Of a DNA stretch of 64,000 nt, positions 1 to 11,467 are shown in pieces. The position numbers and the translations under genes were made by a program. Each line of letters opens with the position of its first letter. Position 1 is the first letter of the stretch. The stretch comes from Microbispora amethystogenes (GTDB lineage Bacteria; Actinomycetota; Actinomycetes; Streptosporangiales; Streptosporangiaceae). Location of the stretch: assembly GCF_016863015.1 (NCBI RefSeq), contig NZ_BOOB01000037.1:62001-126000 (forward strand). The letters run 5' to 3'. A model generated the notes under the pieces. That model saw nothing but the letters and a program-made list of their open reading frames with translations, was not told where the DNA came from and did not search any database.

Positions 1-2
1 TA

Positions 3-161
3 CGCGACCTGGAGGTCGTCCCGGCCGACCTGGAGGACGCCTTCGTCGCCCTGACGAGCACAGTTCCAGCCACAGTTCCAGCCACAGTTCCAGCCACAGT
101 TCCAGCCACAGTTCCAGCCACAGCCCCGACTACCGCCCCGACCGGCAAGGAGAACGCGTGA
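3..161 (+). CDS. ABC transporter ATP-binding protein, C-terminal end only (partial)
   Basis: Only the last 52 codons are in the window, ending at TGA 159-161. The frame reads RDLEVVPADLEDAFVALTS, which is the usual tail of drug-exporter type (DrrA/CcmA-like) ABC ATPases, where 'LEDAFVALT' closes the domain. It is followed by a low-complexity tail made of five TVPA units. The TGA overlaps the ATG of the permease by one base (TGATG), so the two genes are translationally coupled. The catalytic motifs lie upstream of the window, so the family call rests on the tail motif and on the adjacent ABC-2 permease. Confidence 0.7.
   Translation, partial: RDLEVVPADLEDAFVALTSTVPATVPATVPATVPATVPATAPTTAPTGKENA
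60..119 (+). repeat. 12-bp in-frame tandem repeat, five copies
   Basis: The unit ACAGTTCCAGCC occurs five times without interruption and encodes (TVPA)5 at the C-terminus of the ABC ATPase. It lies outside the conserved domain, so its copy number probably varies without loss of function. Confidence 0.9.
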
Positions 162-886
162 TGTGGGGATATGTCCGGCTCGAACTGACCAGGACCCTCC
201 GCGACGGCGGCTATGTCATATTCGCTGTTGTGATGCCGGTCGTCATGTACGTCATCTTCACCAACCTCGGCCTGGCCCCCGGCGACCGGCACGACGCCGC
301 GATCTACGTGATGGTCAGCATGGCGGCGTACGGCGCGCTCGGCGGCGCGTTCAACAACGGCAGCGGCATCGCCGAGGACCGCGCGACCGGATGGCTGCGT
401 CAGTTACGGCTCACGCCGCTGACCCCCGTGCAGGTCGTCACGGGGAAGGTGCTGACCGGGGTCGTCGGCGTCGTGCCGAGCATCGCGGCCGTGCTGCTGG
501 CCGGCGTGCTGGTCAACCACGTCACGCTCCCGCCGCAGCGGTGGCTGGCGATCATCGTGCTGCTGTGGGCCGGGACCGTGCCGTTCTCCCTGCTCGGCCT
601 CGGTAACGGCTACCGCCTGTCCGGCCAGACGGCGGCGGTGGCCAACGTCGCGACCATGCTGACCCTGTCCATCGTCGGCGGCCTGTGGATACCGGCGGAG
701 ACGTTCCCCTCCTGGCTGCGCGCGATCGCCGACTGGACGCCGTCGAACAGCTACGCGGGCCTGTCCTGGCGGGTCGCGTTCGGCGACGCCCCCACCCTCC
801 GGCAGGCCGCGATCCTTGTGGCGTGGCTGCTCGTCTTCGCCGCCTACGCGATGTACGGCTACCGCCGCGCCGGGCGCCGGGCCTGA
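161..886 (+). CDS. ABC-2 type transporter permease
   Basis: Integral membrane subunit of a two-gene ABC exporter, about 241 aa with six predicted membrane segments (for example YVIFAVVMPVVMYVIFTNLG near the N-terminus and AAILVAWLLVFAAYAMYGY-like residues near the C-terminus). The region GIAEDRATGWLRQLRLTPLT is the cytoplasmic coupling segment typical of ABC-2 permeases (EREXGTLEQLLVTPL in relatives). The ATG at 161 overlaps the TGA of the upstream ATPase; GTG 158 is an alternative start. The histidine kinase and response regulator follow at once, an arrangement common for exporters induced by envelope stress or antibiotics. The substrate is unknown. Confidence 0.85.
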   Translation: MWGYVRLELTRTLRDGGYVIFAVVMPVVMYVIFTNLGLAPGDRHDAAIYVMVSMAAYGALGGAFNNGSGIAEDRATGWLRQLRLTPLTPVQVVTGKVLTGVVGVVPSIAAVLLAGVLVNHVTLPPQRWLAIIVLLWAGTVPFSLLGLGNGYRLSGQTAAVANVATMLTLSIVGGLWIPAETFPSWLRAIADWTPSNSYAGLSWRVAFGDAPTLRQAAILVAWLLVFAAYAMYGYRRAGRRA

Positions 887-909
887 CCCCCTGTACCCTG
901 GCGATCTCC

Positions 910-2085
910 ATGACAACCGAACGCCCCATGACGACCGAACGCGACATCTGGCTCGACCCGCTGCGGGAGGGCGAGCGCGGCCCCGACGCCAAGGGGCTGT
1001 TCATCTGGGTGCTCCTGACGGCGGGACCCGTGTGGGACATCGCGCACGGCCGGTCTCACCCGCTCTGGCTGGCGTGGCCGGCGGCGGTGGCCGCGGCCGG
1101 GCTGTACCTCCTCACCGCCCACCACGCCTTCGCCGACCGGCGGCGGGCCCTGCCGTCGCTGGGGCTGCTGGCGGCCGTCGTCCTCGCGGCGACCGCCGGG
1201 TTCGGCGACAACTGGCTGTACCTGGTCGTCATGCTCGCCACCGCCACCGGGATCGCCGTGCAGGGCCGGGTCCTGCCGCTGCTGCTGCTCGCGGAGTGCG
1301 CCGCCGCCCTGCTGCTGGCCGTACGCGGCGGAGCCGGCCTCACCGACGCGGCCCCGCTGGTCTGGGGCACGTTCACCGCCGGCCTCATCCCGGCGATAAT
1401 CATCAGGCTCTGGGCGGCCATCCACGAGCTCAAGGCCACCCGGGAGGAGCTGGCCCGGACCGCCGTGACCGAGGAGCGGCTGCGTTTCTCCCGCGACCTG
1501 CACGACCTGCTCGGCCACACCCTCTCAGTGATGGTCGTCAAGGCCGAAGCCGTACGCCGGCTGACGCGGGTCGACGCGGAGGCGGCCACCGCGCAGGCCG
1601 CCGACATCGAGCGGATCGGGCGGGAGGCGCTGGCGGAGGTGCGGGCGGCCGTCACCGGCTACCGCGGCAGGGGCCTTTCGGCCGAGCTCGACGCCGCCCG
1701 GGCCGTCCTCGCCGACGCCGGCATCGGCGCCGTGGTCCGCACCTGCCCGGTGCGGGCGGCTCCGGAGATCGACGCACTGCTCGGCTGGGCCGTACGCGAG
1801 GGCGTCACCAACGTCGTACGGCACAGCGGCGCGGCGGCCTGCGACATCGACCTGGCCGAGGGCGGCGGCCGTCTGCTGCTGGAGATCCGCGACGACGGCC
1901 CGGCGCGGGAGAAGACCCCTGGGCACGGCAACGAGCACGGCAACGGGCTGACGGGGCTGCGCGAGCGGGTGCGGGCCGTGGGCGGCAGCCTGGAGATCGC
2001 CGCGCCGCCGGGCGGAGGCTTCCTGCTCCGGGTGGCGGTGCCGTACGACAAGCTCGTGCCGTACGACAAGGAGGAGCAGGCGTGA
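910..2085 (+). CDS. Sensor histidine kinase (NarL/DesK type)
   Basis: Membrane-bound two-component sensor, 391 aa. The N-terminal ~150 residues hold four to six hydrophobic helices. A HisKA_3 dimerisation domain follows with the phospho-acceptor His in SRDLHDLLGHTLSVM (about residue 198), then a HATPase_c domain with the N-box VREGVTNVVRHS and the G-box EIRDDGP...GNGLTGLRERV. I chose ATG 910 (MTTERPMTTERD); a second in-frame ATG follows six codons later. The TGA overlaps the GTG of the response regulator (GTGA). Together with the ABC genes upstream it probably forms an exporter-sensing unit; the ligand cannot be inferred. Confidence 0.88.
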   Translation: MTTERPMTTERDIWLDPLREGERGPDAKGLFIWVLLTAGPVWDIAHGRSHPLWLAWPAAVAAAGLYLLTAHHAFADRRRALPSLGLLAAVVLAATAGFGDNWLYLVVMLATATGIAVQGRVLPLLLLAECAAALLLAVRGGAGLTDAAPLVWGTFTAGLIPAIIIRLWAAIHELKATREELARTAVTEERLRFSRDLHDLLGHTLSVMVVKAEAVRRLTRVDAEAATAQAADIERIGREALAEVRAAVTGYRGRGLSAELDAARAVLADAGIGAVVRTCPVRAAPEIDALLGWAVREGVTNVVRHSGAAACDIDLAEGGGRLLLEIRDDGPAREKTPGHGNEHGNGLTGLRERVRAVGGSLEIAAPPGGGFLLRVAVPYDKLVPYDKEEQA

Positions 2086-2687
2086 TCAGGGTGCTGCTGG
2101 CCGAGGACCAGGGCATGATGCGCGGCGCGCTGGCCCTGCTCCTCGGCCTGGAGGACGACATCGAGGTCGTCGCCCAGGTGGGCCGCGGCGACGAGGTGGT
2201 GGACGCCGCCCTCCGCGCCCGGCCCGACGTCGCCCTGCTCGACATCGAGATGCCGGGCCGCGGCGGCCTGGAGACCGCCGCCGACCTGCGCGAACGCCTG
2301 CCCGGCTGCGCCGTGCTCATCCTCACCACCTTCGGGCGGCCCGGATACCTGCGCCGGGCGATGGAAGCCGGGGCGCGGGGGTTCCTGGTCAAGGACGGGC
2401 CGGTCGAGGAACTCGCCGACGCCGTCCGCCGGGTCCTGCGGGGCGATCTGGTCATCGACCCCGCCCTCGCGGCCGCCGCGCTCAGCACCGGCCCGAGCCC
2501 GCTGACCGACCGCGAGCGCGACGTCCTCGCCGCGGCGGCGGACGGCTCGACCATCGCCGACATCGCCGCGCGGCTCCACCTGTCGGAGAGCACCGTACGC
2601 AACTATCTCTCGTCGTCGATCGGCAAGACCGGCACCAGGAACCGGATCGAGGCGGCCCGCCTGGCCCGCCACAACGGCTGGCTGTAG
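2082..2687 (+). CDS. LuxR/NarL-family response regulator
   Basis: Cognate regulator of the preceding kinase, 201 aa. The receiver domain (1-~120) has the acidic pocket AEDQ, the phospho-acceptor Asp in VALLDIEMPG (about residue 53), the conserved Thr in ILTTFG and the Lys in FLVKDG. The C-terminal GerE/LuxR helix-turn-helix runs from LTDRERDVLAAAADGSTIADIAARLHLSE through STVRNYLSSSIGK. The GTG start overlaps the kinase stop by 4 nt. Likely targets are the ABC exporter operon itself. Confidence 0.9.
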   Translation: MIRVLLAEDQGMMRGALALLLGLEDDIEVVAQVGRGDEVVDAALRARPDVALLDIEMPGRGGLETAADLRERLPGCAVLILTTFGRPGYLRRAMEAGARGFLVKDGPVEELADAVRRVLRGDLVIDPALAAAALSTGPSPLTDRERDVLAAAADGSTIADIAARLHLSESTVRNYLSSSIGKTGTRNRIEAARLARHNGWL

Positions 2688-2696
2688 CCCGTAGCG

Positions 2697-2717
2697 GTAA
2701 CCAGTGATAATGGTTAC
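2697..2717 (+). promoter_or_regulatory. Operator-like inverted repeat enclosing a -10 box; leaderless start
   Basis: GTAACCA (2697-2703) and TGGTTAC (2711-2717) form a perfect 7-bp inverted repeat with a 7-nt spacer. The spacer plus the first base of the right arm contains GATAAT (2706-2711), a near-consensus -10 box. The GTG at 2718 follows after 6 nt, so transcription should begin at or next to the start codon. A dimeric regulator bound here would block the promoter, and autoregulation by the CGNR protein is the simplest idea. Confidence 0.6.
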
Positions 2718-3359
2718 GTGAGCCTGACGCTACACGCCCGTGACGGGACCACCTTCCGGTTCGATCCGGGCGCGCTCTGCCTGGAGTTCCTCATGAGCGG
2801 AGGCGTGGGGGTCTACGCCTGCTACGAGTCGCTTCACGAGCCGGCCGACCTCGCCCGCTGGACCGCTTTGTCCCGGCTCGGCCTGGACCAGGTGGACACG
2901 ACCATGGACGACCTGGCCCGGGCGAAGGCCCTGCGCACCGCCCTGTGGGGGCTCGCCGCCGACCGGGCGCACGGCCGTACGCCACGGCAGGCCGACGTCG
3001 ACGCGGTGAACGAGGCGGCCGCGGCGGCCCCGCTGGTGCCCGTCATGACCGTGCCCGTCATGACCGTGCCCGTCATGACCGGGGACGCCATGACCGGGGA
3101 CGCCATGACCATGGACGGGCGGAAATCCTGGGCTCCCGCGGCCACCGGCCGTCAGGTGGTGGCGACCGTCGCGCGGGACGCGATCGACCTGTTCACCGGG
3201 CCCTTCGCCGCGCGGGTGCGCGAGTGCGCCGCGGACGGCTGCCCCCTCGTCTTCGTCGACACCTCCCGCCCCGGCAGCCGGCGCTGGTGCTCGATGGAGC
3301 GGTGCGGCAACCGGCACAAGGTGCGCGCGCACCGCTCCCGCGACGTCCCAGCGGGGTGA
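2718..3359 (+). CDS. ABATE/CGNR zinc-finger transcriptional regulator
   Basis: 213-aa protein. The N-terminal part matches the stress-induced ABATE domain layout (FRFDPGALCLEFLMSG, then LARAKALRTALWGLAADRAHG). The C-terminus is a CGNR zinc finger with ligands CAADGC...RRWCSMERCGNRHK, expected to bind DNA. Between them, residues ~107-131 are a run of VPVMT and GDAMT units that looks like recent repeat expansion in a linker. It starts with GTG directly after a -10 box, so it has no leader or ribosome-binding site. It is monocistronic; the next gene is convergent. The regulon is unknown. Confidence 0.8.
   Translation: MSLTLHARDGTTFRFDPGALCLEFLMSGGVGVYACYESLHEPADLARWTALSRLGLDQVDTTMDDLARAKALRTALWGLAADRAHGRTPRQADVDAVNEAAAAAPLVPVMTVPVMTVPVMTGDAMTGDAMTMDGRKSWAPAATGRQVVATVARDAIDLFTGPFAARVRECAADGCPLVFVDTSRPGSRRWCSMERCGNRHKVRAHRSRDVPAG
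3036..3110 (+). repeat. 15-bp coding tandem repeat (3 + 2 units)
   Basis: GTGCCCGTCATGACC is repeated three times (3036-3080), followed by two copies of the related GGGGACGCCATGACC (3081-3110). It encodes VPVMT x3 and GDAMT x2 in the linker of the CGNR protein. The exact identity of the units suggests recent slippage. Confidence 0.9.
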
Positions 3360-3370
3360 TGACATGACTG

Positions 3371-4186
3371 TCAGGCGTCGGTGTCGCGGAAGAAGCCGGC
3401 ATCGTAGGTGACCTTCGCGAGGGCCCGCTGCCCGTCGGCGTTGGGATGGAAGTAGTCCCAGCCGCTGACCTGCTTGAGTGTGAACGGGTAGGAGAAGACC
3501 GCTCCCCCGTCGTAGCGGCAGGCCGGACCGTACAGGGCACACACCTCCCTGAGCTGCTCGTTGTAGTCCATCACCCGCTCGCGCACCCGGTCGCGCCTGG
3601 CCACGTCCTTCTTCGCCGTCGACCGGGGATTGGCCAGCATCGCCTGGCAGATGTGGCCGACCGCCCAGAAGGTCCGCGCCCACCCGTTGCCCTTGCCGAT
3701 GCGCCACAGGCGCTCGATGTCGGGGATGCTGGCCACGAAGACCCGCGCGCCGGTCGGCCGGAGCACGGCGAAGGCCTCTTCGATGTGCTGCCGGAACACC
3801 GGCACCGGCGTCATCTCCTTCTCCGAGCCGACGCAGGCGTCCTGCGCGCCGATGAGGACGGTGACGTAGTCGGCCTTCTCCCGCACGGCCTGCCGGGCCT
3901 GCCCGGCGAGGGCGGCGCTGGTCGAGCCGGGGACCGCGAAGTTGAGGTTGTGCCCCTTGATGGCGTGTTCCGAGGCGAGCAGGCGAAGGTAGTGGCTGTC
4001 CACCTTGGGGTTGTCGCCCGACGACCAGGAGCGTGACCTGCAGGCGACGTACCAGCCGCAGGCGTTGAACCCCGCGCTGATCGAGTCGCCGAGCGCGGCC
4101 ATCACGGTGGGCGACGTGCCTGCGTGGGCGGCGGCAGGCACGAGCAGGACGGACGCGGCCAGGACAGGCGCGATCTTCTTGAGCAT
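3371..4186 (-). CDS. Secreted SGNH/GDSL-type lipase/esterase
   Basis: 271-aa exported hydrolase. It starts at ATG 4186 with GGAGG 5 nt upstream; the longer GTG start would bury that site. A Sec signal peptide (MLKKIAPVLAASVLLVPAAAHA) precedes block I ALGDSISAGF with the nucleophile Ser, block II PGSTSAALAG, block III-like VLIGAQDACVG (the usual GxND Asn is Gln-Asp here) and block V DYFHPNADGQRAL with the catalytic Asp/His. Several Cys residues suggest disulfides, as in secreted Streptomyces lipases. It is convergent with the CGNR gene and divergent from menF. The substrate is unknown; esters of lipids or polysaccharides are likely. Confidence 0.85.
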   Translation of the reverse strand: MLKKIAPVLAASVLLVPAAAHAGTSPTVMAALGDSISAGFNACGWYVACRSRSWSSGDNPKVDSHYLRLLASEHAIKGHNLNFAVPGSTSAALAGQARQAVREKADYVTVLIGAQDACVGSEKEMTPVPVFRQHIEEAFAVLRPTGARVFVASIPDIERLWRIGKGNGWARTFWAVGHICQAMLANPRSTAKKDVARRDRVRERVMDYNEQLREVCALYGPACRYDGGAVFSYPFTLKQVSGWDYFHPNADGQRALAKVTYDAGFFRDTDA

Positions 4187-4319
4187 GTACACCTCCGGAA
4201 GATCAACGGTAGGGATTTCTTGGAGGTGCGCTCTATCGCTTTCAGGGAAGGCGGGCCTTCCGTGACCGATTTCCTATCGCGGCTTGACAGAGTGGGCTCA
4301 AGCGGCATGCGGGGGCCTC

Positions 4320-4350
4320 TTGTCGAACATGTTCAGATCGTGCGTAGAGT
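4320..4350 (+). promoter_or_regulatory. menF promoter, leaderless
   Basis: TTGTCG (4320-4325) and TAGAGT (4345-4350) are separated by 19 nt, and the GTG start at 4358 follows the -10 box after 7 nt. No ribosome-binding site is present. Confidence 0.6.
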
Positions 4351-4357
4351 GATTCGG

Positions 4358-5581
4358 GTGAGTGTCGCCCTTATCCAGCCCCTGGTGGTTCGCACGGTCG
4401 CGGTGAGCGACCCCGACGATCTCCTGGCGCGCCTGCCCGGCGCCGCGCCGTACGCGTGGATCAGGAACGGCGAGGGACTCGTGGGCTGGGGGGAGGCGGC
4501 GCGTGCGATGGTGCCTCCCGGCCCCGGACGGTTCGACTGGGCCCGCGGCTGGCTCTCCTCGCTGTTCACCGGCGCGCTCATCCGGGACGAGGTCGGCATG
4601 CCGGGCTCGGGCCCGGTGGCCTTCGGCTCCTTCACGTTCGACGCCGACGCCCCGGGGACCGTCCTGGTCGTCCCCCGCGTGGTGCTCGCCCGGCGGGACG
4701 GCCGCGCCTGGCTCACCACGATCGGCGACAACGCGTTCGACCTGGCCCGCCCTCCGGTGGAGCCCGGCCGCATCCGGTACGGCGACGGCACGCTGACGGC
4801 GCCCCAGTGGGAGCACCGGGTCGCGCGAGCGGTACGCCGCATCAGGGACGGCGGCCTCGACAAGGTGGTGCTCGCCCGTGACCTGACGGCCGTCGCCGAC
4901 CGGGAGATCGACATCCGCGTGCTGCTCGGGCGGCTCGCCCAAAGCTACCCCGAGTGCTACACGTTCTCCGTGGACGGCCTGGTCGGCGCGACCCCCGAAC
5001 TGCTGGTCCGGCACACCGGCCAGGCGGTGGAGTCACTGGTCCTGGCCGGCACCACGCCGCGCGGGTCGGGCCCGGCCGACGACGCCGCCCGCGCCGCCGC
5101 CCTGTACGCGTCGAAGAAGGACCGGCACGAGCACGCCTGCGCGGTCGCCTCGGTCCGTGAGGCCCTGGCCCCCCTGTGCTCGGCGTTGCACGTGCCCGAG
5201 GAGCCGGAACTGCTCGTGCTGCCCAACGTGCAGCACCTGGCGAGCCGGGTCACCGGGCGGCTGTCCGACGGCGCGTCGGTGCTCGACGTGGTCGCCGCCA
5301 TGCACCCCACGGCCGCCGTCGGCGGGACGCCCACCGGCACCGCCCTCGGTCTGATCCGCGAACTGGAGGGCATGGACCGCGGGGGCTACTCCGGCCCGGT
5401 CGGCTGGATCGACGCCCACGGCGACGGCGAGTGGGGCATCGCCCTGCGCTGCGCGTACATCTCCGGCAGGCACGCGCGGCTGTTCGCCGGCTGCGGCATC
5501 ATGGCCGGATCCGACCCGGCCACCGAACTCGCCGAGGCGCAGGCCAAGCTCCGCGTCATGCAGTACGCCCTGGAGGGGTGA
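4358..5581 (+). CDS. menF: Isochorismate synthase
   Basis: Converts chorismate to isochorismate, the first step of classical menaquinone synthesis; cytoplasmic, Mg-dependent, 407 aa. The chorismate-binding fold is clear: KVVLARDL, CYTFSVDGLVGATPELLVR, VLAGTTPRG, KDRHEHACAV, VQHLASRVTG, MHPTAAVGGTPT, GYSGPVGWIDAHGDGEWGIALR and the C-terminal AGCGIMAGSDPATELAEAQAK. The catalytic Lys lies in KVVLARD and the GGTP and E-rich motifs bind Mg. It starts at GTG 4358, leaderless. menD, menB and menE lie 7-11 kb away in the same window, so the quinone role is favoured over a siderophore EntC, though no siderophore genes were excluded outside the window. Confidence 0.88.
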   Translation: MSVALIQPLVVRTVAVSDPDDLLARLPGAAPYAWIRNGEGLVGWGEAARAMVPPGPGRFDWARGWLSSLFTGALIRDEVGMPGSGPVAFGSFTFDADAPGTVLVVPRVVLARRDGRAWLTTIGDNAFDLARPPVEPGRIRYGDGTLTAPQWEHRVARAVRRIRDGGLDKVVLARDLTAVADREIDIRVLLGRLAQSYPECYTFSVDGLVGATPELLVRHTGQAVESLVLAGTTPRGSGPADDAARAAALYASKKDRHEHACAVASVREALAPLCSALHVPEEPELLVLPNVQHLASRVTGRLSDGASVLDVVAAMHPTAAVGGTPTGTALGLIRELEGMDRGGYSGPVGWIDAHGDGEWGIALRCAYISGRHARLFAGCGIMAGSDPATELAEAQAKLRVMQYALEG

Positions 5582-5615
5582 GAGCCGCAGGGCCTCAGTT
5601 CGGCTCAGTGCGGCC

Positions 5616-6263
5616 TCAGCGGGCCAGGTGGACGGTCTCTCCGAGGGCCGTCTCGGCCCGCCCGGCGGTGACCGCCGCGACCCACTCCCCGAAGGCGGAC
5701 AGCCGGTCCTCGGCGACCGCCACCTCGAAGGCCACCCGCGCGCCGTGGCCGTCCCCGTCGTCGACGCTGTAGTCGACACCGCGCACCGCGTACGGCGAGG
5801 AGCGCAGATCGCTCTCCAGCCGCCCGGCCTGGGCGTGACCGACCGACACGGTCACAACCGCCGCGGGGACCATCTCGACGACCTCCGCCCTGTCAAGAGT
5901 CTCCCCCACGGCCCCGCCGTACGCGCGGGCGAGACCGCCGGCGCCCAGCAGCACCCCGCCGAAGTAGCGGGTGACGACCGCCACCACATCCGCGAATCCG
6001 CGCCGGGTGAGCATCTCCAGCATCGGCGTACCCGCCGTGCCGCCCGGCTCACCGTCGTCGTCCGCCCGGCGTACCCCTCCGCCGCCGATCACGTACGCCG
6101 TGCAGTTGTGGCTGGCGTCGGCGTACAGCCTCCTACGCCCCGCGACGAACTCGCGTGCCGCCTCCTCCGTGGCCACCGGAGCCAAGGCGCAGATGAAGCG
6201 CGAGCGGCGGATCTCGGTTTCATGCTCGACGACGTTTCCGATCGTCCGGTACGGCGCTGTCAC
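5616..6263 (-). CDS. yigZ: IMPACT/YigZ family protein
   Basis: 215 aa, matching the UPF0029/IMPACT family of ribosome-associated or translation-linked proteins whose biochemical role is still unsettled. The N-terminal domain carries the signature DDDGEPGGTAGTPMLEML and YFGGVLLGAGGLARAYGGAV; the C-terminal DUF1949-like domain covers about residues 140-205. The GTG start is preceded by TAGACT (6270-6275) at 6 nt, so it is probably leaderless. A 16-bp palindromic element identical to the one in front of the tetR-type gene at 18879 overlaps the -35 region. It is convergent with menF. Confidence 0.85.
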   Translation of the reverse strand: MTAPYRTIGNVVEHETEIRRSRFICALAPVATEEAAREFVAGRRRLYADASHNCTAYVIGGGGVRRADDDGEPGGTAGTPMLEMLTRRGFADVVAVVTRYFGGVLLGAGGLARAYGGAVGETLDRAEVVEMVPAAVVTVSVGHAQAGRLESDLRSSPYAVRGVDYSVDDGDGHGARVAFEVAVAEDRLSAFGEWVAAVTAGRAETALGETVHLAR

Positions 6264-6286
6264 GATGTCAGTCTATTGAGCACCCT

Positions 6287-6302
6287 CCTTTACGAAGTAA
6301 GG
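6287..6302. promoter_or_regulatory. Palindromic operator-like site, identical to 18849-18864
   Basis: CCTTTACGAAGTAAGG contains the perfect inverted repeat TTAC-GAA-GTAA (6290-6300). It sits at the -35 position of the yigZ promoter (minus strand; -10 TAGACT at 6270-6275). The same 16 bp occur ahead of the TetR-family gene 12.6 kb away. Confidence 0.65.
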
Positions 6303-6399
6303 CAATACCGTTTCACGCTTCCACGACCACGAGGGAGTGGATGTAGGTCCACCCCGGCGGCAACAGGGCATCCCTCCATCAGCAGACCGGGCCCACCGC

Positions 6400-6447
6400 C
6401 ACCCAGGTCAGCACCCAGGTCAGCACCCAGATCGGCACCCAGATCGG
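6400..6447 (+). repeat. 12-bp tandem repeat in the 6303-6575 gap
   Basis: Two copies of CACCCAGGTCAG followed by two of CACCCAGATCGG. The surrounding 270 bp between yigZ and the DUF222-HNH gene contain no convincing gene; reading frames there are low-complexity and lack start signals. Confidence 0.7.
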
Positions 6448-6575
6448 CACCGGCAGGCCCGTCTGCCGCTTCACGGTTCGCTGTAGCCGGAGGTGTTCGC
6501 GGCACTCCCCTCCCACCGCGCCGACCATCGGCCCAAATCGGCTGGCCTCCCGCAGTCCCTGGCCCTTCTGATGGC

Positions 6576-9323
<2,748 letters not shown>

Positions 9324-9503
9324 CTGCCCCTCCTCCCACAGCACCTACACTTCGAACACTTGACCTAATCCTTTCATCGCCACCTACATAGCGCAAGGCA
9401 GCCAAGTGATTACCTGGCGTCACAGGAAGTAAAGGGGCGGGCGCCTTCGAGGGAGGCTTCGTTTCCGGCATCACGGCCGCGAGGCTGAAGGAGAGACGCT
9501 CGC

Positions 9504-9836
9504 TCAGCCGCGCGGGGCGTACATGATGACCGCCACTCCGACCAGGCAGATGGCCGCACCGGCGAGGTCCCACCGGTCGGGGCGGAAGCCGTCCATCACC
9601 ACGCCCCACAGGAGCGAGCCGGCGACGAACACCCCGCCGTACGCGGCGAGGATGCGGCCGAAGTGCGCGTCCGGCTGGAACGTGGCGGCGAACCCGTAGG
9701 CGGCCAGCGCGAGGATCCCGGCGGCGATCCAGGCGGCCCCCCGATGCTCCCGCCAGCCCTGCCACACCAGCCACGCTCCGCCGATCTCGAATACGGCCGC
9801 GAGGACGAACAACACCAGAGAACGGACGATCGTCAT
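9504..9836 (-). CDS. YnfA/UPF0060 family small membrane protein
   Basis: 110 aa with four hydrophobic helices: [63 protein letters not shown] and [22 protein letters not shown]. This order and the FEIGG...W motif match UPF0060, which resembles half of a small-multidrug-resistance exporter. I chose ATG 9836 ([10 protein letters not shown]), which gives the family's standard length; longer reading upstream is low-complexity. The transported compound is unknown. The neighbouring genes are unrelated. Confidence 0.85.
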   Translation of the reverse strand: MTIVRSLVLFVLAAVFEIGGAWLVWQGWREHRGAAWIAAGILALAAYGFAATFQPDAHFGRILAAYGGVFVAGSLLWGVVMDGFRPDRWDLAGAAICLVGVAVIMYAPRG

Positions 9837-9958
9837 GACCGGTAGTGCAGCACATCTGCGGCACACCCGACGCCGCGCCCCTGTCGAGGACCCGGAAGGG
9901 CGCCGCCAAGCCGGGTGGCGGGCGGCGGACGCCTCCGCCACCCGGCTTGGCGGGAGTG

Positions 9959-11125
9959 TCACCAGCGCAGCGGGAGGGTGGCGATGAAGTCGCCGAGCCG
10001 CTGCGAGATGATCTTGTGGTCGTGGGCCGAGGGGTGCCAGTCGCAGCCGCCGTAGTCGAGGTCCGTGTTGTCGTAGTACCAGTAGCGGACCCGGTCGTCG
10101 CCCCTCTTGTTGCGGTCCTGGACGATCTGCCGCGCCGCGTCGGCGAACGCCGTCGTGTTGGACATGTACGTGGCGCTGACCACGATCACCGCCTTCTTAC
10201 CGTACCGGGACCGGAGCTTGTCGATGAAGCCGTGGTAGGCGCTCTTGTACGCGGCGACCAGGGTCTCCGGCGTCCACGGCTCGCCCGGGTTGATGGCGGT
10301 GGAGAAGTCGTTGATGCCGAGGCCGATCACGATCAGCTGCGGGTGCCAGGTGCCCGGGTTCTTCCAGACGTCGCCCGGCACGCCGATCAGGGCCCGGTCG
10401 TAGTAGGTGCGGTAGTCGGTGCCCGGCTCGATCCCGTTGTAGTTGCGCACCACGCCGCGCCCGGAGAAGGCGTTGATCTGGTAGTCGGCGCCGAGCCCGC
10501 GCGCGGTGAGGGCGCCGAAGCTGACGTCGGCGTTGGTGGTTCGGTCGATCTGGCCCGGGGCCGGGCAGTCGCGGGTGTCGGACATGTTGCCGTAGCCCGC
10601 CGTGTAGGAGTCGCCGATGAACTCGATCTGACGACGACGGTCGGCGGGTTTGGGCAGGATCGCGCCGCCGGGGGCGGCGACGAACCCGCCGAACTCGCCC
10701 ACCGCCCACTGACCCTCGCTGCGCTTGACGAGCCGTACACCGTGCGCGCCGTTGCGGAGGTTCTTGACCCAATAGGTGGTGCGGCCGGGGGTGACCAGGG
10801 TGGCGACGGTGGCACCGTCGATCTGGACGTCGTAGTCGTTGGCGGCGTCGTTGAGCACGATCCCCACGCCGGTGCCGCGGAAGCGGCCCTCGAAGTAGAC
10901 GCCCGGCCAGCTGTACCGCACGGAGCGTCCGGCGGCCTCGACCCGGCCGGCGGTGTGCGCCGTCGCCAGAGCGGCCGGAACGGCCTCCCCCGGACGCCCC
11001 GCCAGAGCCGGATCGGCCGCGGGCGGCGAGGTCGCCGCGGATGTGGCCGCATGGGCCGCCGCGGGCAGCAAGGTCGCGGTCACCGCCAGCGCGGCCAGTG
11101 CCGCGTGTACCTGAGTGCGTCGCAC
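9959..11125 (-). CDS. Secreted carbohydrate esterase, CE2-like (SGNH hydrolase)
   Basis: 388 aa. GTG 11125 is preceded by GGGAGAAGGG. A Sec signal peptide ends near AAAHAATSA. Residues ~60-155 form a jelly-roll domain ([24 protein letters not shown]...VQIDGATV), followed by an SGNH domain with nucleophile motif [13 protein letters not shown], oxyanion motif [10 protein letters not shown] and catalytic pair DWHPSAHDH. This two-domain order is that of family CE2 esterases, which remove acetyl groups from plant polysaccharides. It fits the other secreted plant-polysaccharide enzymes in the window (45757 and 58698) but is not adjacent to them. Confidence 0.85.
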   Translation of the reverse strand: MRRTQVHAALAALAVTATLLPAAAHAATSAATSPPAADPALAGRPGEAVPAALATAHTAGRVEAAGRSVRYSWPGVYFEGRFRGTGVGIVLNDAANDYDVQIDGATVATLVTPGRTTYWVKNLRNGAHGVRLVKRSEGQWAVGEFGGFVAAPGGAILPKPADRRRQIEFIGDSYTAGYGNMSDTRDCPAPGQIDRTTNADVSFGALTARGLGADYQINAFSGRGVVRNYNGIEPGTDYRTYYDRALIGVPGDVWKNPGTWHPQLIVIGLGINDFSTAINPGEPWTPETLVAAYKSAYHGFIDKLRSRYGKKAVIVVSATYMSNTTAFADAARQIVQDRNKRGDDRVRYWYYDNTDLDYGGCDWHPSAHDHKIISQRLGDFIATLPLRW

Positions 11126-11467
11126 GGTCTTCCCTTCTCCCTGCCGGCGCGAAGGCGCCCGGGCCCGTCCGTCGGGGCCCCCGGGCGCCGGGGGGCCGGC
11201 GCTGAACGTTTCACGGACGCGGGTACGACGGCGGCGAAGGCGGCGCACGCGGCCTGGTCGCACGCGGAGGTGCCGGGGCGCGGGTGACCACGGATGACCT
11301 GGGGGGCAAGGCTCACCCTCTGCCTCGGAGCGGACGGCAGGCGGCGGGACCCGGAGACGCTCCGGGGCCGGCGCCGGGTGCAGAGTGTCCGCTCCCCCGC
11401 CGGAAGGTCAAGACCGCGGAAGGGCCCAGACTTCCGGGAAGGTCGAGAACGCGGAACGGCCGGGCCC

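Noticed and set aside
9845-11287. A 480-codon plus-strand open frame opposite the CE2 esterase
   Set aside because: The minus-strand frame has a signal peptide and full catalytic motifs; this one is a low-complexity shadow.
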